This document shows, in pieces, positions 16,307-24,639 of a stretch of DNA of 38,226 nt. The stretch spans positions 1 to 38,226 of the forward strand of contig CAMYOL010000050.1 in assembly GCA_947260005.1 (NCBI GenBank). Reading direction: 5' to 3'. Source of the stretch: an uncultured Ectothiorhodospiraceae bacterium. Its GTDB lineage: Bacteria; Pseudomonadota; Gammaproteobacteria; UBA6429; Thiohalophilaceae. Under the pieces are notes generated by a model. It was not told the DNA's origin and did no database searches. It saw only the letters and a program-made list of their open reading frames with translations. A program made the position numbers and the translations under genes. Numbering within the stretch: the first letter of the stretch is position 1; each line of letters starts with the position of its first letter.

Positions 16307-17512
16307 TTAGAACTGATATCCGACACCCAGGTTAAAGCCATCAAACTCGTTTTCACCCGCTGGTGCGCTCTGATCCTGGTAGTCAAATTTCAGAACAACA
16401 TGCTCATGAGGCCAGTAGTTAAAACCAACATCGGCTTGACTGGTCTCTGAATCAGTAGCATCTGAAGCTTGATTATCCCATTCACTGTAGCGAGCGAAAA
16501 GCCCCCATTGCGGATTAATACGATAGCTGGGTTCGACATACCAACCGCGTTGCTTATCCGCACCGACGCTGGCGGGTCCTGTCCCATCCAGATCCCAGTT
16601 TGCATACAAAGCGCGAAGACCAAATGGGCCCGTTTGCCAAACAGCATGTGCCTCAATTAAGGTGGCTGCGCCGGCGGTAGGATCGGTACCCTGGGTAATA
16701 TCAGCCTGATATTGCAAGGTCGAGGCCAATTCAAGACCATTGATACCCGTCCATTTTAGACGTGCCGTGTAAGCTAAATCATTGGCGTTTGCGTTGGAGG
16801 TCTTTTGGCGGCCACTTCGAATGGAGTAATCACTCGTGCTACTGGTGAATAATCCCGAGTGTGCGGCGATATCAAAGGAAAGCGCATTTTCAAAACGTTG
16901 GTTATATAACGCACCGGCTTCCCACCACGTTGTGGGGACAATATATTTTTCAACGGAATTTCGTTCAACGCCATAGAAGGTGTTTGGTTCATGGGTTTCG
17001 TTGAGGATACCGACTGGTATCAGGAACACACCCGCTTTGGCACTTTGTGTATCGGTGAAATCAAATTCAACATAGGCCTGTTCTAGTTCCACTTCGCCGC
17101 CATTAGAGCCATCAGCGGTATCTTTTACTAAGGCATGTTCGACTTCGAGTTCTGAAAAGAAGCGAATACTATCAGTAAAATCATGGCCAAAGAACAACAC
17201 GAAGCGGTGTAAATCGAGTTCTTTTTTATCCGAACCCCCCGGGTTCTGGTTTTGAAGATTGTTGTAATGCACTTCACCATAACCGCCAAAATATGAAGAT
17301 GATTGAGAGGATGCCTTGCGAGATGACGAATTGTTTGCGGCATCCTGTTCTATCTGGGTGGTCACAGCGTCCAAACGCTCGGTGATTTGCTCATTTTGAT
17401 TTTTAAGTTTTTCAATCTCCGCCTGTAGTTTTTGGTTGTCTGCATCGGCAGCGACGGACAGGCCTGCGGCACTTAGGCACACAAAGGCGGTGATGATTCG
17501 ATATAAAGACAC
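16307..17512 (-). CDS. outer-membrane porin with N-terminal coiled coil
   Basis: 401 residues starting at GTG, with AGGAGC seven bases upstream. A signal peptide (about 1-22) is followed by a short coiled coil (about 26-60, heptad Leu/Ile in KLQAEIEKLKNQNEQITERL), then a beta-barrel. The barrel has repeated aromatic-polar strands and ends in FNLGVGYQF, a good BAM-recognition C-terminus with terminal Phe. It resembles the DcaP/OprP-like group of trimeric porins with coiled-coil extensions. The upstream promoter is overlapped by a Fur-box-like sequence, so expression should rise on iron limitation. It is the first gene of the four-gene operon. Confidence 0.88.
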   Translation of the reverse strand: MSLYRIITAFVCLSAAGLSVAADADNQKLQAEIEKLKNQNEQITERLDAVTTQIEQDAANNSSSRKASSQSSSYFGGYGEVHYNNLQNQNPGGSDKKELDLHRFVLFFGHDFTDSIRFFSELEVEHALVKDTADGSNGGEVELEQAYVEFDFTDTQSAKAGVFLIPVGILNETHEPNTFYGVERNSVEKYIVPTTWWEAGALYNQRFENALSFDIAAHSGLFTSSTSDYSIRSGRQKTSNANANDLAYTARLKWTGINGLELASTLQYQADITQGTDPTAGAATLIEAHAVWQTGPFGLRALYANWDLDGTGPASVGADKQRGWYVEPSYRINPQWGLFARYSEWDNQASDATDSETSQADVGFNYWPHEHVVLKFDYQDQSAPAGENEFDGFNLGVGYQF

Positions 17513-17563
17513 GAGGTTGCTCCTAATTAAGTAAACACTTAAATACTAATTAAACGGAACGAA

Positions 17564-17592
17564 ACTATAGTTGAATATAAATCTAAATGCAA
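17564..17592 (-). promoter_or_regulatory. sigma-70 promoter of the porin operon
   Basis: On the minus strand TTGCAT (17592-17587) and TATAGT (17569-17564) are separated by exactly 17 bases. They match the -35 consensus in 4 of 6 positions and the -10 in 5 of 6. Transcription would start about 45 bases upstream of the GTG. Confidence 0.7.
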
Positions 17593-17601
17593 ATCATTCT
17601 C
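17583..17601. promoter_or_regulatory. Fur-box-like operator
   Basis: CTAAATGCAAATCATTCTC matches 13 of 19 positions of the consensus GATAATGATAATCATTATC, including the whole core AATCATT. It covers the -35 hexamer of the porin promoter, where bound Fur would block RNA polymerase. Fur regulation is a prediction. Confidence 0.65.
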
Positions 17602-17690
17602 ATTAAGATTAAGGAAGAATGCTTATGAATCTGTAATTAATTGATTTTTCAATGATTAATGAGTAAGTGAGGACTTACTTGGACGATATT

Positions 17691-18104
17691 TTATGGGCGT
17701 AGAACCGCTAAAAAGATAATAGCGAATAAAATTAGTACGGGAAATTCATTAAACCAGCGGTAGAAAACATGACTGCGGGTGTTTTTATCTCGTTTAAAAT
17801 CGATCAGCAATTTGCCACAGTAAATATGATAGACGATCAAAACGGTTATCAGCCCCAATTTAATATTGAGCCAAAGCTGGCCGGAGTAATCATTGATGAC
17901 CATCATTGATACCCCGAAGATCAATGTCAAAATCAATCCGGGCGTCATAATGCCGTAAAACAGTTTACGTTCCATGACCTTGAAACGGTCCAGGCTGGTC
18001 TGGTCGATGGCCATGGCGTGATAAACAAATAAACGCGGTAGATAAAACAGCCCGGCAAACCAGGTCACCATGAAAATGATATGCAGGGCTTTTAGCCAGA
18101 GCAT
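17691..18104 (-). CDS. hemJ: protoporphyrinogen IX oxidase HemJ
   Basis: 137-residue four-helix membrane protein of the HemJ (UPF0093) family. The N-terminus MLWLKALHIIFMVTWFAGLFYLPRLFVYH is diagnostic; His8 corresponds to the conserved haem-coordinating histidine. WLNIKLGL, VYHIYCGKL and RWFNEFPVLILFAIIFLAVLRP are further family motifs. HemJ oxidises protoporphyrinogen IX to protoporphyrin IX in haem synthesis, in place of HemG or HemY. It shares one base with the stop of the TlpA-like gene (TAATG). In Pseudomonas a hemJ also lies near argC, from memory. Confidence 0.92.
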   Translation of the reverse strand: MLWLKALHIIFMVTWFAGLFYLPRLFVYHAMAIDQTSLDRFKVMERKLFYGIMTPGLILTLIFGVSMMVINDYSGQLWLNIKLGLITVLIVYHIYCGKLLIDFKRDKNTRSHVFYRWFNEFPVLILFAIIFLAVLRP

Positions 18105-18634
18105 TAAGAGGCCTTCTTCTGTTTATTAATCATGGTTAGTATCTGGGCGTGCAGTAGGTGCATGTCCATTTCGCCAATCTTTTGTTTGACGATCTGTCCT
18201 TTTGGATTGATCACGAAAGTGGTTGGGGTCAGGCTGACACCACCAAAGGCGGCTGATAATTGGCCGGTACTATCATAGGAAATCGGGTAGGGGATGCCTT
18301 TGCGTTTTTGCATTTCAAGTATATGGTCAGGACGATCATGTGACATGGCAATGGCGATGATCTCCAATCCCTTGGGTGCCAATTCTTTGTAGAGTTTAAT
18401 TAAATGCGGCATTTCTTTTACGCAGCCAACGCAGTTGGTCGCCCAGAAAGTTACGATAATGGGGCGGCCTTTGAGTTGTTTCAGATCAAGCGTATGTTGT
18501 GTGTTCAGGACCGGGATCTGGACATCAGGCGCGGCCTGGGCACCCGCAGGGCTAAACCAGACATATAGACTGGTCAGCAACAGGCCGAGGACAAAAACAA
18601 TAATTAACTTATCGCGTAGTGAGTTTGATTTCAT
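18104..18634 (-). CDS. TlpA/ResA-like membrane-anchored thioredoxin
   Basis: 176 residues. One N-terminal membrane anchor or signal (IIVFVLGLLLTSLYVWF) precedes a periplasmic thioredoxin fold of the AhpC/TSA-TlpA class. The redox motif is WATNCVGCVKEMP with Cys68 and Cys71, and the cis-proline is in LTPTTFVI. Proteins of this type reduce disulfides, for example in apocytochrome c maturation. The cytochrome gene nearby and the haem gene next door fit this, though the exact target is not visible. It overlaps the ClC gene by four bases and hemJ by one, so the three are co-transcribed. Confidence 0.9.
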   Translation of the reverse strand: MKSNSLRDKLIIVFVLGLLLTSLYVWFSPAGAQAAPDVQIPVLNTQHTLDLKQLKGRPIIVTFWATNCVGCVKEMPHLIKLYKELAPKGLEIIAIAMSHDRPDHILEMQKRKGIPYPISYDSTGQLSAAFGGVSLTPTTFVINPKGQIVKQKIGEMDMHLLHAQILTMINKQKKAS

Positions 18635-19974
18635 ACTTTGTTTTCTCTTTCTAACTTAGGTTTGGAGGCTTTTTTATCGCCTTGGTTCAATACGATATCA
18701 ATATAGGCCTCCGCCATGGCCTGGTAGATCGGCTTCGGACAGACCCAGCGGGCCACCCCTTTCGCAATTAATGCAGTCGCCATCAATGGCAATAACATGG
18801 ATGAATTATCGGTCATTTCCATCACGATAATCAAAGCCGTAATCGGTGTTTGCACGACGCCGGTAAAATAGCCAACCATGCCCAGCATCACCAATACCGC
18901 AAACGGGACATAGGGAAAGAACTCCGCAATGTTTGCCCCCATTCCTGCTCCGACCGATAGTGAGGGGGCAAAGATGCCACCGGGGATGCCACTTAAATAA
19001 GAAACAATGGTCGCACCATACTTATATATAGGGAACATTAAATCCGCTTCTTCCTGTCCGGTGATCAGTCCCCGGGCCTGGTCATAGCCGGTGCCAAAGG
19101 AATCGCCGCCGGAAAAGTAACCGAGTAAGCTGATGAGTAGGCCACAACCGAAGGCCAGCACGATAGGCTGACGGCGGGCGAAACCTGCGATGCGGCGGGT
19201 CATATAAATAAGTACGGTGCTGAAGGTCCCACCAAAAAATCCACCTAACACACCACAAATGATGATCGCCAGCCAGGCTTCCTTGAGGGTGGTCGTGGCG
19301 TCTGAAGTCCCAAAATAGGTGTAGTTACCAAGAATGGTCAATGCGGTAATGCCGGCTAATATAACGGCAATCAGCAAGGTGCCGCTGGTACGCTCCTCAA
19401 ATGAGCGACTCATCTCTTCGACCGCGAACATGATGCCGGCCAGCGGCGTATTAAACGCGGCAGAAATCCCGGCCGCACCGCCCGCCAGGATTAAAGCCCG
19501 ACTCATCTCTTTACCACGAAAAGGGGCAATTCGTCTTAGCGAATACATGATGGCCGCACCAATATGGACAGTAGGACCTTCACGACCGATTGAGGCACCA
19601 CTGAGTAAGCCACCACAGGTCAAAATAATTTTACCGATCACGACTTTGATCGAGAGAATGGATGCACGCATCTGACTGCGATTGATATGCAGGCCGGCAA
19701 TGGCTTGCGGAATGCCGCTGCCCTCAGAGCCTTTAAATAAATAACGGGTTAGTGCCGCAATGATCCCTAATCCCAAAGGCGGGATAGCCAGGGCGATATA
19801 GGGGTGCTGGTGATAAAAGTGCCGGAAGGTGTCATCAGCAAACACCGTGGCGATGGCAAATAAGGCCGCTATCGCTCCGATACTGATGGCACCTCCCCAA
19901 AAAACAAAGCGCAGTTTCCATTTACGACGCGATAGCACGTAGCGCCGTATTCTGTGAATTGGTTTTCTATGCAT
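18631..19974 (-). CDS. ClC-family chloride channel/transporter
   Basis: 447-residue polytopic membrane protein. Anion-selectivity motifs are GSGIPQ (85-90), GREGPTVHIGA (130-140) and PGGIFAPSLSVGAG; KPIYQAM near the C-terminus supplies the pore tyrosine. The gating glutamate is Glu132. The inner proton glutamate is present in AVEEMS (186-187). A Cl-/H+ antiporter like E. coli ClcA is therefore more likely than a passive channel. No CBS domains. Shine-Dalgarno bases before the ATG are weak. First gene of the ClC–TlpA–HemJ unit. Confidence 0.93.
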   Translation of the reverse strand: MHRKPIHRIRRYVLSRRKWKLRFVFWGGAISIGAIAALFAIATVFADDTFRHFYHQHPYIALAIPPLGLGIIAALTRYLFKGSEGSGIPQAIAGLHINRSQMRASILSIKVVIGKIILTCGGLLSGASIGREGPTVHIGAAIMYSLRRIAPFRGKEMSRALILAGGAAGISAAFNTPLAGIMFAVEEMSRSFEERTSGTLLIAVILAGITALTILGNYTYFGTSDATTTLKEAWLAIIICGVLGGFFGGTFSTVLIYMTRRIAGFARRQPIVLAFGCGLLISLLGYFSGGDSFGTGYDQARGLITGQEEADLMFPIYKYGATIVSYLSGIPGGIFAPSLSVGAGMGANIAEFFPYVPFAVLVMLGMVGYFTGVVQTPITALIIVMEMTDNSSMLLPLMATALIAKGVARWVCPKPIYQAMAEAYIDIVLNQGDKKASKPKLERENKV

Positions 19975-20098
19975 AACTAATCTATAAACCTAAATACTCG
20001 TTTAAACTGACACTTACTCTTGTAGAAGGGGTATTGGCTATCTTATCGTTTTGAGATTCTAAATATAAGTTGACCAGATTGGGTAGCTTAGATATTGT
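19975..20098. other. intergenic region between ClC and the repeat element
   Basis: AT-rich sequence separating the divergent ClC and argC units. I see no convincing promoter pair, hairpin or reading frame in it. The ClC promoter must lie here. Confidence 0.3.
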
Positions 20099-20281
20099 CC
20101 CGCGGGCACTTTTCCCGAAATAAATGGGGGTCAGAGACGAATAAATGGGGGTCAGAGACGTATTTTCTAACCGTAAAACCCGCGGGGTACTTTTCCCGCG
20201 AAAGCCGGAATCCAGATATATTTAGATTCCCGCCTCCGCGGGGATGACGGTTAGAAAATACGTCTCTGACCCCTATTTATT
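20099..20281. repeat. nested palindromic repeat element (REP/RAYT-like, no transposase)
   Basis: Outer arms 20140-20174 and 20247-20281 are inverted repeats matching at 34 of 35 positions (…GGTCAGAGACGTATTTTCT…). Just before the left arm its first 21 bases are exactly duplicated in tandem (20119-20139). Inside the arms a second imperfect palindrome (20195-20242) pairs CCCGCG…GCCGGAATC with GATTCCCGC…CGCGGG. A CCCGCGGG…ACTTTTCCCG segment also occurs twice (20099-20117 and 20179-20198). The GGGGTCAGAGACG arm and the CCCGCG…GGAATC core both resemble dispersed repeats mobilised by REP-associated tyrosine transposases. No transposase gene is present, so it would be a non-autonomous copy. Confidence 0.8.
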
Positions 20282-20363
20282 CCTATTTATTTGTTTATTT
20301 CAATTATTTTTCGATTTGAAAAACGGTCTGTGCGCATAAACAGGCTTAAGGTAAACTAACAAC

Positions 20364-21404
20364 ATGACAGATAAGATCAAAGTTGGCATTGTCGGTGGCA
20401 CGGGTTATACCGGTGTTGAATTACTACGGCTCCTGGCCCTCCATCCAAGCGTTGAAATCGTTGCGATCACTTCGCGCTCGGAAGCGGGTATGCCGGTTGC
20501 CCAGATGTTTCCTAACCTACGTGGGTATCTGGATCTTGCCTTTAGCCAGCCGGACTCGGCCGTTTTAGCTCAATGTGATCTGGTTTTCTTTGCTACGCCA
20601 AATGGAACGGCCATGAAGCTGGTTCCGGAGTTATTAGAAAAAGGCACTCGTATTGTTGATTTAGCGGCTGATTTTCGTCTTCGGGACGAACAGGAATGGC
20701 AGCATTGGTATGGAGAATCCCATGCCTGTCCAGAATTGTTGGATCAAGCCGTCTATGGATTGCCCGAGGTGAACCGGGCCCAGTTAAAGACGGCCAACCT
20801 GGTTGCTAACCCAGGCTGTTATCCAACGGCAGTGCAATTGGGATTCTTGCCGTTACTTGAAGCCGGTTTAGTTGATAGCGAACATTTGATTGCTGATACT
20901 AAATCCGGTGTCAGTGGCGCAGGTCGTGGTGCTAATGTTGGCACCTTATTAAGCGAGACCAGCGAAAGTATGAAGGCCTACGGCGTTGCCGGACATCGGC
21001 ATTGGCCTGAGATACGTCAGGGTTTGAGTCTGGCAAGTGAATCAAAAATCGGTTTGACCTTTGTACCGCATCTGACCCCGATGATCAGAGGCATTCACGC
21101 TACGTTGTATGCACCGCTAAAATCAGGCAAAAAAGATTTACAGAATTTGTATGAATCCCGTTACAAAAACGAACCATTTGTTGATGTGATGCCAGCCGGC
21201 AGTCACCCCGAAACGCGCAGCGTGAAAGGGGCAAATCATTGTCGCCTGGCCGTACATGTTCCGGCCAGCGGTAACACTGTCGTGGTATTATCCGTCATCG
21301 ATAACCTGGTCAAAGGTGCCGCGGGTCAGGCGGTACAAAATATGAATATTATGTTCGGCTTTGAAGAAGATGCCGGCTTAAAAATAATAGGATTGGTGCC
21401 TTAA
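20364..21404 (+). CDS. argC: N-acetyl-gamma-glutamyl-phosphate reductase
   Basis: 346 residues, full length for the ~345-residue type. It reduces N-acetyl-gamma-glutamyl phosphate with NADPH, the third step of arginine synthesis, in the cytoplasm. An N-terminal Rossmann motif GGTGYTG (11-17) binds NADP. The catalytic cysteine is Cys152 in [12 protein letters not shown]. The substrate motif [12 protein letters not shown] and the later HRHWPEI are present. The DUF6776 gene starts on the base after the stop, so they are co-transcribed. The other arg genes are not in the window. Confidence 0.97.
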   Translation: MTDKIKVGIVGGTGYTGVELLRLLALHPSVEIVAITSRSEAGMPVAQMFPNLRGYLDLAFSQPDSAVLAQCDLVFFATPNGTAMKLVPELLEKGTRIVDLAADFRLRDEQEWQHWYGESHACPELLDQAVYGLPEVNRAQLKTANLVANPGCYPTAVQLGFLPLLEAGLVDSEHLIADTKSGVSGAGRGANVGTLLSETSESMKAYGVAGHRHWPEIRQGLSLASESKIGLTFVPHLTPMIRGIHATLYAPLKSGKKDLQNLYESRYKNEPFVDVMPAGSHPETRSVKGANHCRLAVHVPASGNTVVVLSVIDNLVKGAAGQAVQNMNIMFGFEEDAGLKIIGLVP

Positions 21405-22112
21405 ATGTCGTTAGTGGTAAAAGCGCATCACCCGTGGCGAGTGCGAATTATTATCGCCCTGGTTATCGTGGCCTTGGTGACGATTGGTTATTCTTTATTT
21501 GAATATGGTCGTTTTAGTGCCGGTTATGACAGCCTGGATGTTGAACAGGAACATAAAGTCTTACTTGATCATGTGGATGATCTGGAATCGAATATCGAGG
21601 ATCTACAAGAAGAGAAGGCGGTGTTAGAGCGGGCCAAACAAATCGAACGTAAGGCCTATGATGAGCTGGATACCACTTTGAAAGTATTACAGGCTGAGAT
21701 TCTCGAGCTTAAGGGTGAGCTGGCTTTCTATCGGGGCATCGTGTCGCCTAAGGACGCGGCTCAGGGACTGCATTTACAACGCTTTCGGATCGAGCCAAAT
21801 GGCAAAACCCGAGGTTTTCGCTATAAGGTTATTTTGACCCAGGTCCTGAAAAATGATCGCTTTGCACGCGGCGCGGTACGAATTAATATCGAAGGAAGGC
21901 AGGGAAAAGAGCCAAAAGTGCTAAAATTATCTCAAGTAACTGCGAAATCGGTTAAAGAACTGGAATACCGTTTCCGCTATTTTCAAAGTATGGAAGGTGA
22001 GTTGACGCTGCCTTCAGGATTCACGCCACATCGTATCACCGTCAGTATTGTTCCTAGCTCTCGCAGTAACAATAAACAGACGATTGAAAAGACATACGAT
22101 TGGCCAGCATAG
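21405..22112 (+). CDS. DUF6776 family membrane-anchored coiled-coil protein
   Basis: 235 residues. One N-terminal membrane helix (IIIALVIVALVTIGYSLF) is followed by a coiled coil (about 42-105, LLDHVDDLESNIEDLQEEKA…). A periplasmic beta-rich domain comes next (about 106-235, GLHLQRFRIEPNGKTRGFRYK). This matches the DUF6776 family, which sits between argC and a bactofilin in many gammaproteobacteria. Function unknown; the architecture recalls cell-envelope scaffold proteins. It starts immediately after argC and is followed by bactofilin 12 bases later. Confidence 0.8.
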   Translation: MSLVVKAHHPWRVRIIIALVIVALVTIGYSLFEYGRFSAGYDSLDVEQEHKVLLDHVDDLESNIEDLQEEKAVLERAKQIERKAYDELDTTLKVLQAEILELKGELAFYRGIVSPKDAAQGLHLQRFRIEPNGKTRGFRYKVILTQVLKNDRFARGAVRINIEGRQGKEPKVLKLSQVTAKSVKELEYRFRYFQSMEGELTLPSGFTPHRITVSIVPSSRSNNKQTIEKTYDWPA

Positions 22113-22124
22113 GAGAAGGAACCC

Positions 22125-22556
22125 ATGTGGGGAAACACGAAAAAACCAAAGCAAACGGCACAAATCGATTCACTTATTGGACAAAACAGTGAGATCCATG
22201 GTGATGTGATTTTTAGTGGTGGATTGCATGTGGATGGTAAAGTGAAAGGCAGTGTGATTGCGGTTGAAGGTGATGATTCCGTACTGACCCTGAGTGAGCG
22301 CGGTGTGATTGAAGGTGAAGTAAAAGTCCCGAATGTCGTGGTCAACGGCACCGTGATCGGTGATGTGCATGCCCTGGCGCATGTCGAATTGGCCGCCCAG
22401 GCTCGAGTTCATGGTAATGTTTATTACAGCTTGATTGAAATGGCGATGGGCGCTGAGGTGAACGGTAATCTGGTGCATACCGCCGATAAGTCGGTTGTGT
22501 CGATGCCGACCAAGAGTGCCGCTCCTAAGGGCTCAACCGAAGCAGAAACGGCTTAA
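22125..22556 (+). CDS. bactofilin (polymer-forming cytoskeletal protein)
   Basis: 143 residues, GGAGAAGG upstream. The central region (about 15-115) is a right-handed beta-helix made of short repeats with a V-x-G pattern (IHGDVIFSGGLHVDGKVKGS, VIEGEVKVPNVVVNGTVIGD). This is the signature of the bactofilin (DUF583) family. The tails are polar and disordered. Bactofilins polymerise without nucleotide and position envelope-synthesis enzymes. The DUF6776 protein just upstream is a good candidate partner, by analogy with membrane-anchored bactofilin partners; this is inference. Confidence 0.92.
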   Translation: MWGNTKKPKQTAQIDSLIGQNSEIHGDVIFSGGLHVDGKVKGSVIAVEGDDSVLTLSERGVIEGEVKVPNVVVNGTVIGDVHALAHVELAAQARVHGNVYYSLIEMAMGAEVNGNLVHTADKSVVSMPTKSAAPKGSTEAETA

Positions 22557-22607
22557 ATAGACTTGATATCAGTCATATCGACCTTACATTGGGGTAGGTG
22601 ATATGGC

Positions 22608-22613
22608 TATAAT
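22608..22613 (+). promoter_or_regulatory. -10 hexamer of the erpA promoter
   Basis: TATAAT, a perfect consensus, about 55 bases upstream of the erpA ATG. No strong -35 hexamer lies at the right distance, which would fit a regulated promoter. Transcription would start near 22620. Confidence 0.55.
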
Positions 22614-22621
22614 AGCGATTA

Positions 22622-22646
22622 TATACCCTATCACATGTAGGGTAAT
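22622..22646. promoter_or_regulatory. candidate IscR type-2 binding site
   Basis: The sequence fits the published E. coli consensus WWWWCCxxAxxxxxxxTxxGGWWWW at every fixed position: CC at 22626-22627, A 22630, T 22638, GG 22641-22642, with W bases on both flanks. It also forms a 7-bp inverted repeat (TACCCTA / TAGGGTA). It lies just downstream of the predicted transcription start, where binding would repress erpA. No iscR is in the window. Confidence 0.65.
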
Positions 22647-22666
22647 AAATTTAAAAGAGAAAAACG

Positions 22667-23008
22667 ATGAGTGAAGCAACAGAAGATATCGTATTTACAA
22701 ACAATGCCGCCAAGCGGGTTAAACAATTGATCGCGGAAGAGGGCAATGATGCCCTGAAATTACGTGTTTTTATTACCGGTGGTGGCTGCTCAGGCTTTCA
22801 ATATGGTTTTAGCTTTGATGAGAATTCCCAGGAAGGTGATACGGTGGTCGATAATGATGGCGTAACCCTGGTTATCGATCCGATGAGCTTTCAGTATTTA
22901 GTCGGTGCTGAAGTAGATTACAAAGAAGATCTCTCTGGTGCCCAATTTGTTATCAATAACCCCAATGCGACGACGACTTGTGGTTGCGGCTCCTCCTTTT
23001 CGGTCTAA
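22667..23008 (+). CDS. erpA: iron-sulfur cluster insertion protein ErpA
   Basis: 113-residue A-type carrier, the usual ErpA length. It inserts [4Fe-4S] or [2Fe-2S] clusters into target proteins, notably IspG/IspH. The three cluster-binding cysteines are Cys41 in [11 protein letters not shown], and Cys105 and Cys107 in [11 protein letters not shown]. The sequence is close to E. coli ErpA throughout ([20 protein letters not shown]). AAGAGA lies upstream. Its own promoter carries a likely IscR site, which would match cluster-dependent control of erpA in E. coli. Confidence 0.97.
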   Translation: MSEATEDIVFTNNAAKRVKQLIAEEGNDALKLRVFITGGGCSGFQYGFSFDENSQEGDTVVDNDGVTLVIDPMSFQYLVGAEVDYKEDLSGAQFVINNPNATTTCGCGSSFSV

Positions 23009-23192
23009 TTTAACGGAAGTACCTGATTTTTCTCAGAATTATTTTTAATCAACACTGTAAATAATCCTGGCCAGAATAGACGCCACCATCAGGTGGTGTG
23101 CTATCCTTTAGCTTATCCAACTATCTTATTGAAATCCCATGTAATTCTTATGGCGGTTTCCTAATTCTAGATTTAATTCTAGGGAGACATTT

Positions 23193-24353
23193 ATGAGTGA
23201 GTATCTTCCTGGACTGGCGGGAGTTCCGGCTACCCAGTCCAATATTTCTGATATCGACGGCGAGAAGGGTATTTTGGCTTATCGCGGCTATCCCATAGAA
23301 CAGCTGGCAGAAAAGAGCACCTTCGAAGAAACAACATTATTATTGCTTGATGGTGAGTTACCGACGGCTCAAGTCCTCGATGATTTTGATCGGCGAATTC
23401 GTCATAACCGTCAAACTCAGTTTCATATTCGCGACCTGATGAAGACCTTTCCTCCTTCGGGACATCCGATGGATATGTTGCAGACCTCGGTGGCCAGTTT
23501 GGGGATGTTTTACCCTGGCAATGAATGTTTGACCGGTGCGGATGCCTGCCGTGATCTGGATTATATCCACAACATGAGTGTAAAAATCATTGCCCGAATG
23601 CCAACCATGGTGGCAATGTGGGAATATTTACGTCACGGTTACGAAGCTCCTGAGCCACGTGACGATTTGAATTATGCGGAAAATTTTTTATATATGTTTA
23701 CCGGCGAAGAACCTGATCCATTGATGGCCAAAATCATGGATGTCTGTTTGATTCTGCATGCTGAACATACCATTAATGCATCGACCTTTTCTGTTTTGGT
23801 GACGGCATCAACCTTAGCCAGCCCCTATAACGTGATTGCGGCGGCGATCGGTACCTTATCAGGACCCTTACATGGCGGTGCAAACCAAAAAGTATTGGAA
23901 ATGCTGGAAGAAATTGGATCACCCGACAAGGTTGAGGCCTATATTGATAATAAGCTCGCGAACAAAGAGAAAATCTGGGGTATGGGCCACCGGGAATATA
24001 AAACCAAGGACCCGCGGGCAAAGTTTCTGGAGAAACTGGTCGACAAGGTGCTGGAGTCTAAAGGTAGTAGCCAAAATTCGTTTCTGGAAACAGCTAAGGA
24101 AGTCGAGCGCGTTTGTGAAGATCGGTTGGCCCATAAAGGGGTATATCCAAATGTCGATTTTTACTCAGGTATTCTCTATAACGAAATGGGCATTCCCGCA
24201 GACCAGTTTACGGCCATTTTTGCGGTCGCTCGCTCTGCCGGCTGGCTGGCACATTGGCGTGAGCAATTGGGTGATAACCGTATTTTCCGTCCAACCCAGG
24301 TATACACAGGCGAACCCGAACGGGCCTATGTCCCAATAGAAATAAGGAAATAA
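23193..24353 (+). CDS. gltA: citrate synthase, short (dimeric) form
   Basis: 386 residues. It condenses oxaloacetate and acetyl-CoA to citrate. The catalytic triad is His227 in GPLHGGAN, His266 in GMGHREYK and Asp322 in PNVDFYSG. Length and N-terminus (MSEYLPGLAGVPATQSNISDIDGEKGILAYRGYPIEQLAE) place it in the short type-I-like group, as in cyanobacteria and Gram-positives, rather than the ~427-residue NADH-inhibited E. coli form. Methylcitrate synthase is close and cannot be excluded. It sits in its own transcription unit (184-base gap after erpA). In Pseudomonas erpA is followed directly by anmK, so this gene looks inserted. Confidence 0.9.
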   Translation: MSEYLPGLAGVPATQSNISDIDGEKGILAYRGYPIEQLAEKSTFEETTLLLLDGELPTAQVLDDFDRRIRHNRQTQFHIRDLMKTFPPSGHPMDMLQTSVASLGMFYPGNECLTGADACRDLDYIHNMSVKIIARMPTMVAMWEYLRHGYEAPEPRDDLNYAENFLYMFTGEEPDPLMAKIMDVCLILHAEHTINASTFSVLVTASTLASPYNVIAAAIGTLSGPLHGGANQKVLEMLEEIGSPDKVEAYIDNKLANKEKIWGMGHREYKTKDPRAKFLEKLVDKVLESKGSSQNSFLETAKEVERVCEDRLAHKGVYPNVDFYSGILYNEMGIPADQFTAIFAVARSAGWLAHWREQLGDNRIFRPTQVYTGEPERAYVPIEIRK

Positions 24354-24639
24354 CTGCCTTAGTTCTATTGAAAAATATTCAATATACCCTGCAGCAATTA
24401 AATATTTGATAGAAATTGCCGACATATAAAAGGTAATAAATTTAAGTATTGTTGTGAGGGGCCCCATTTTTATTCAAATTACAAAAGCGCCTTGTTGCGG
24501 GACAAGGTTGTGCCGACGTTATTGTTCGTGTCCGACTTTACGGCATTCATTTGCATTGATCGCTGGCGAGAGAATTTAAAATGTGCGCGATCCTTGGCCC
24601 TGTAACGTTTATCTATCTCACTGAGATCTGTATTTGAGG
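24354..24639 (+). other. leader between citrate synthase and the GGDEF-EAL gene
   Basis: A 7-bp hairpin TATTGAA / TTCAATA (24366-24384) follows the citrate synthase stop but has no T-run. Further on, CCTTGT / ACAAGG makes a 6-bp stem with a TGCGGG loop (24490-24507). GATCGC (24558-24563) can pair with GCGATC (24587-24592). No known riboswitch was recognised. Confidence 0.3.

Noticed and set aside
15010-17512. Possible TonB-dependent iron receptor system
   Set aside because: The outer-membrane protein is a coiled-coil porin with no TonB box or plug domain, so only the Fur-like control points to iron.
19334-19675. Plus-strand open frame of 113 codons inside the ClC gene
   Set aside because: Antisense to strongly conserved ClC motifs; composition reflects the other strand.
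24468-24484. A 15-base string shared with the sequence near 30958-30972 (…TTTTATTCAAATTAC)
   Set aside because: AT-rich, no extension of identity on either side, one copy lies in a coding region; most likely chance.
24354-24639. c-di-GMP riboswitch before the GGDEF-EAL gene
   Set aside because: Hairpins are present but I could not match the conserved bases of either known c-di-GMP riboswitch class.
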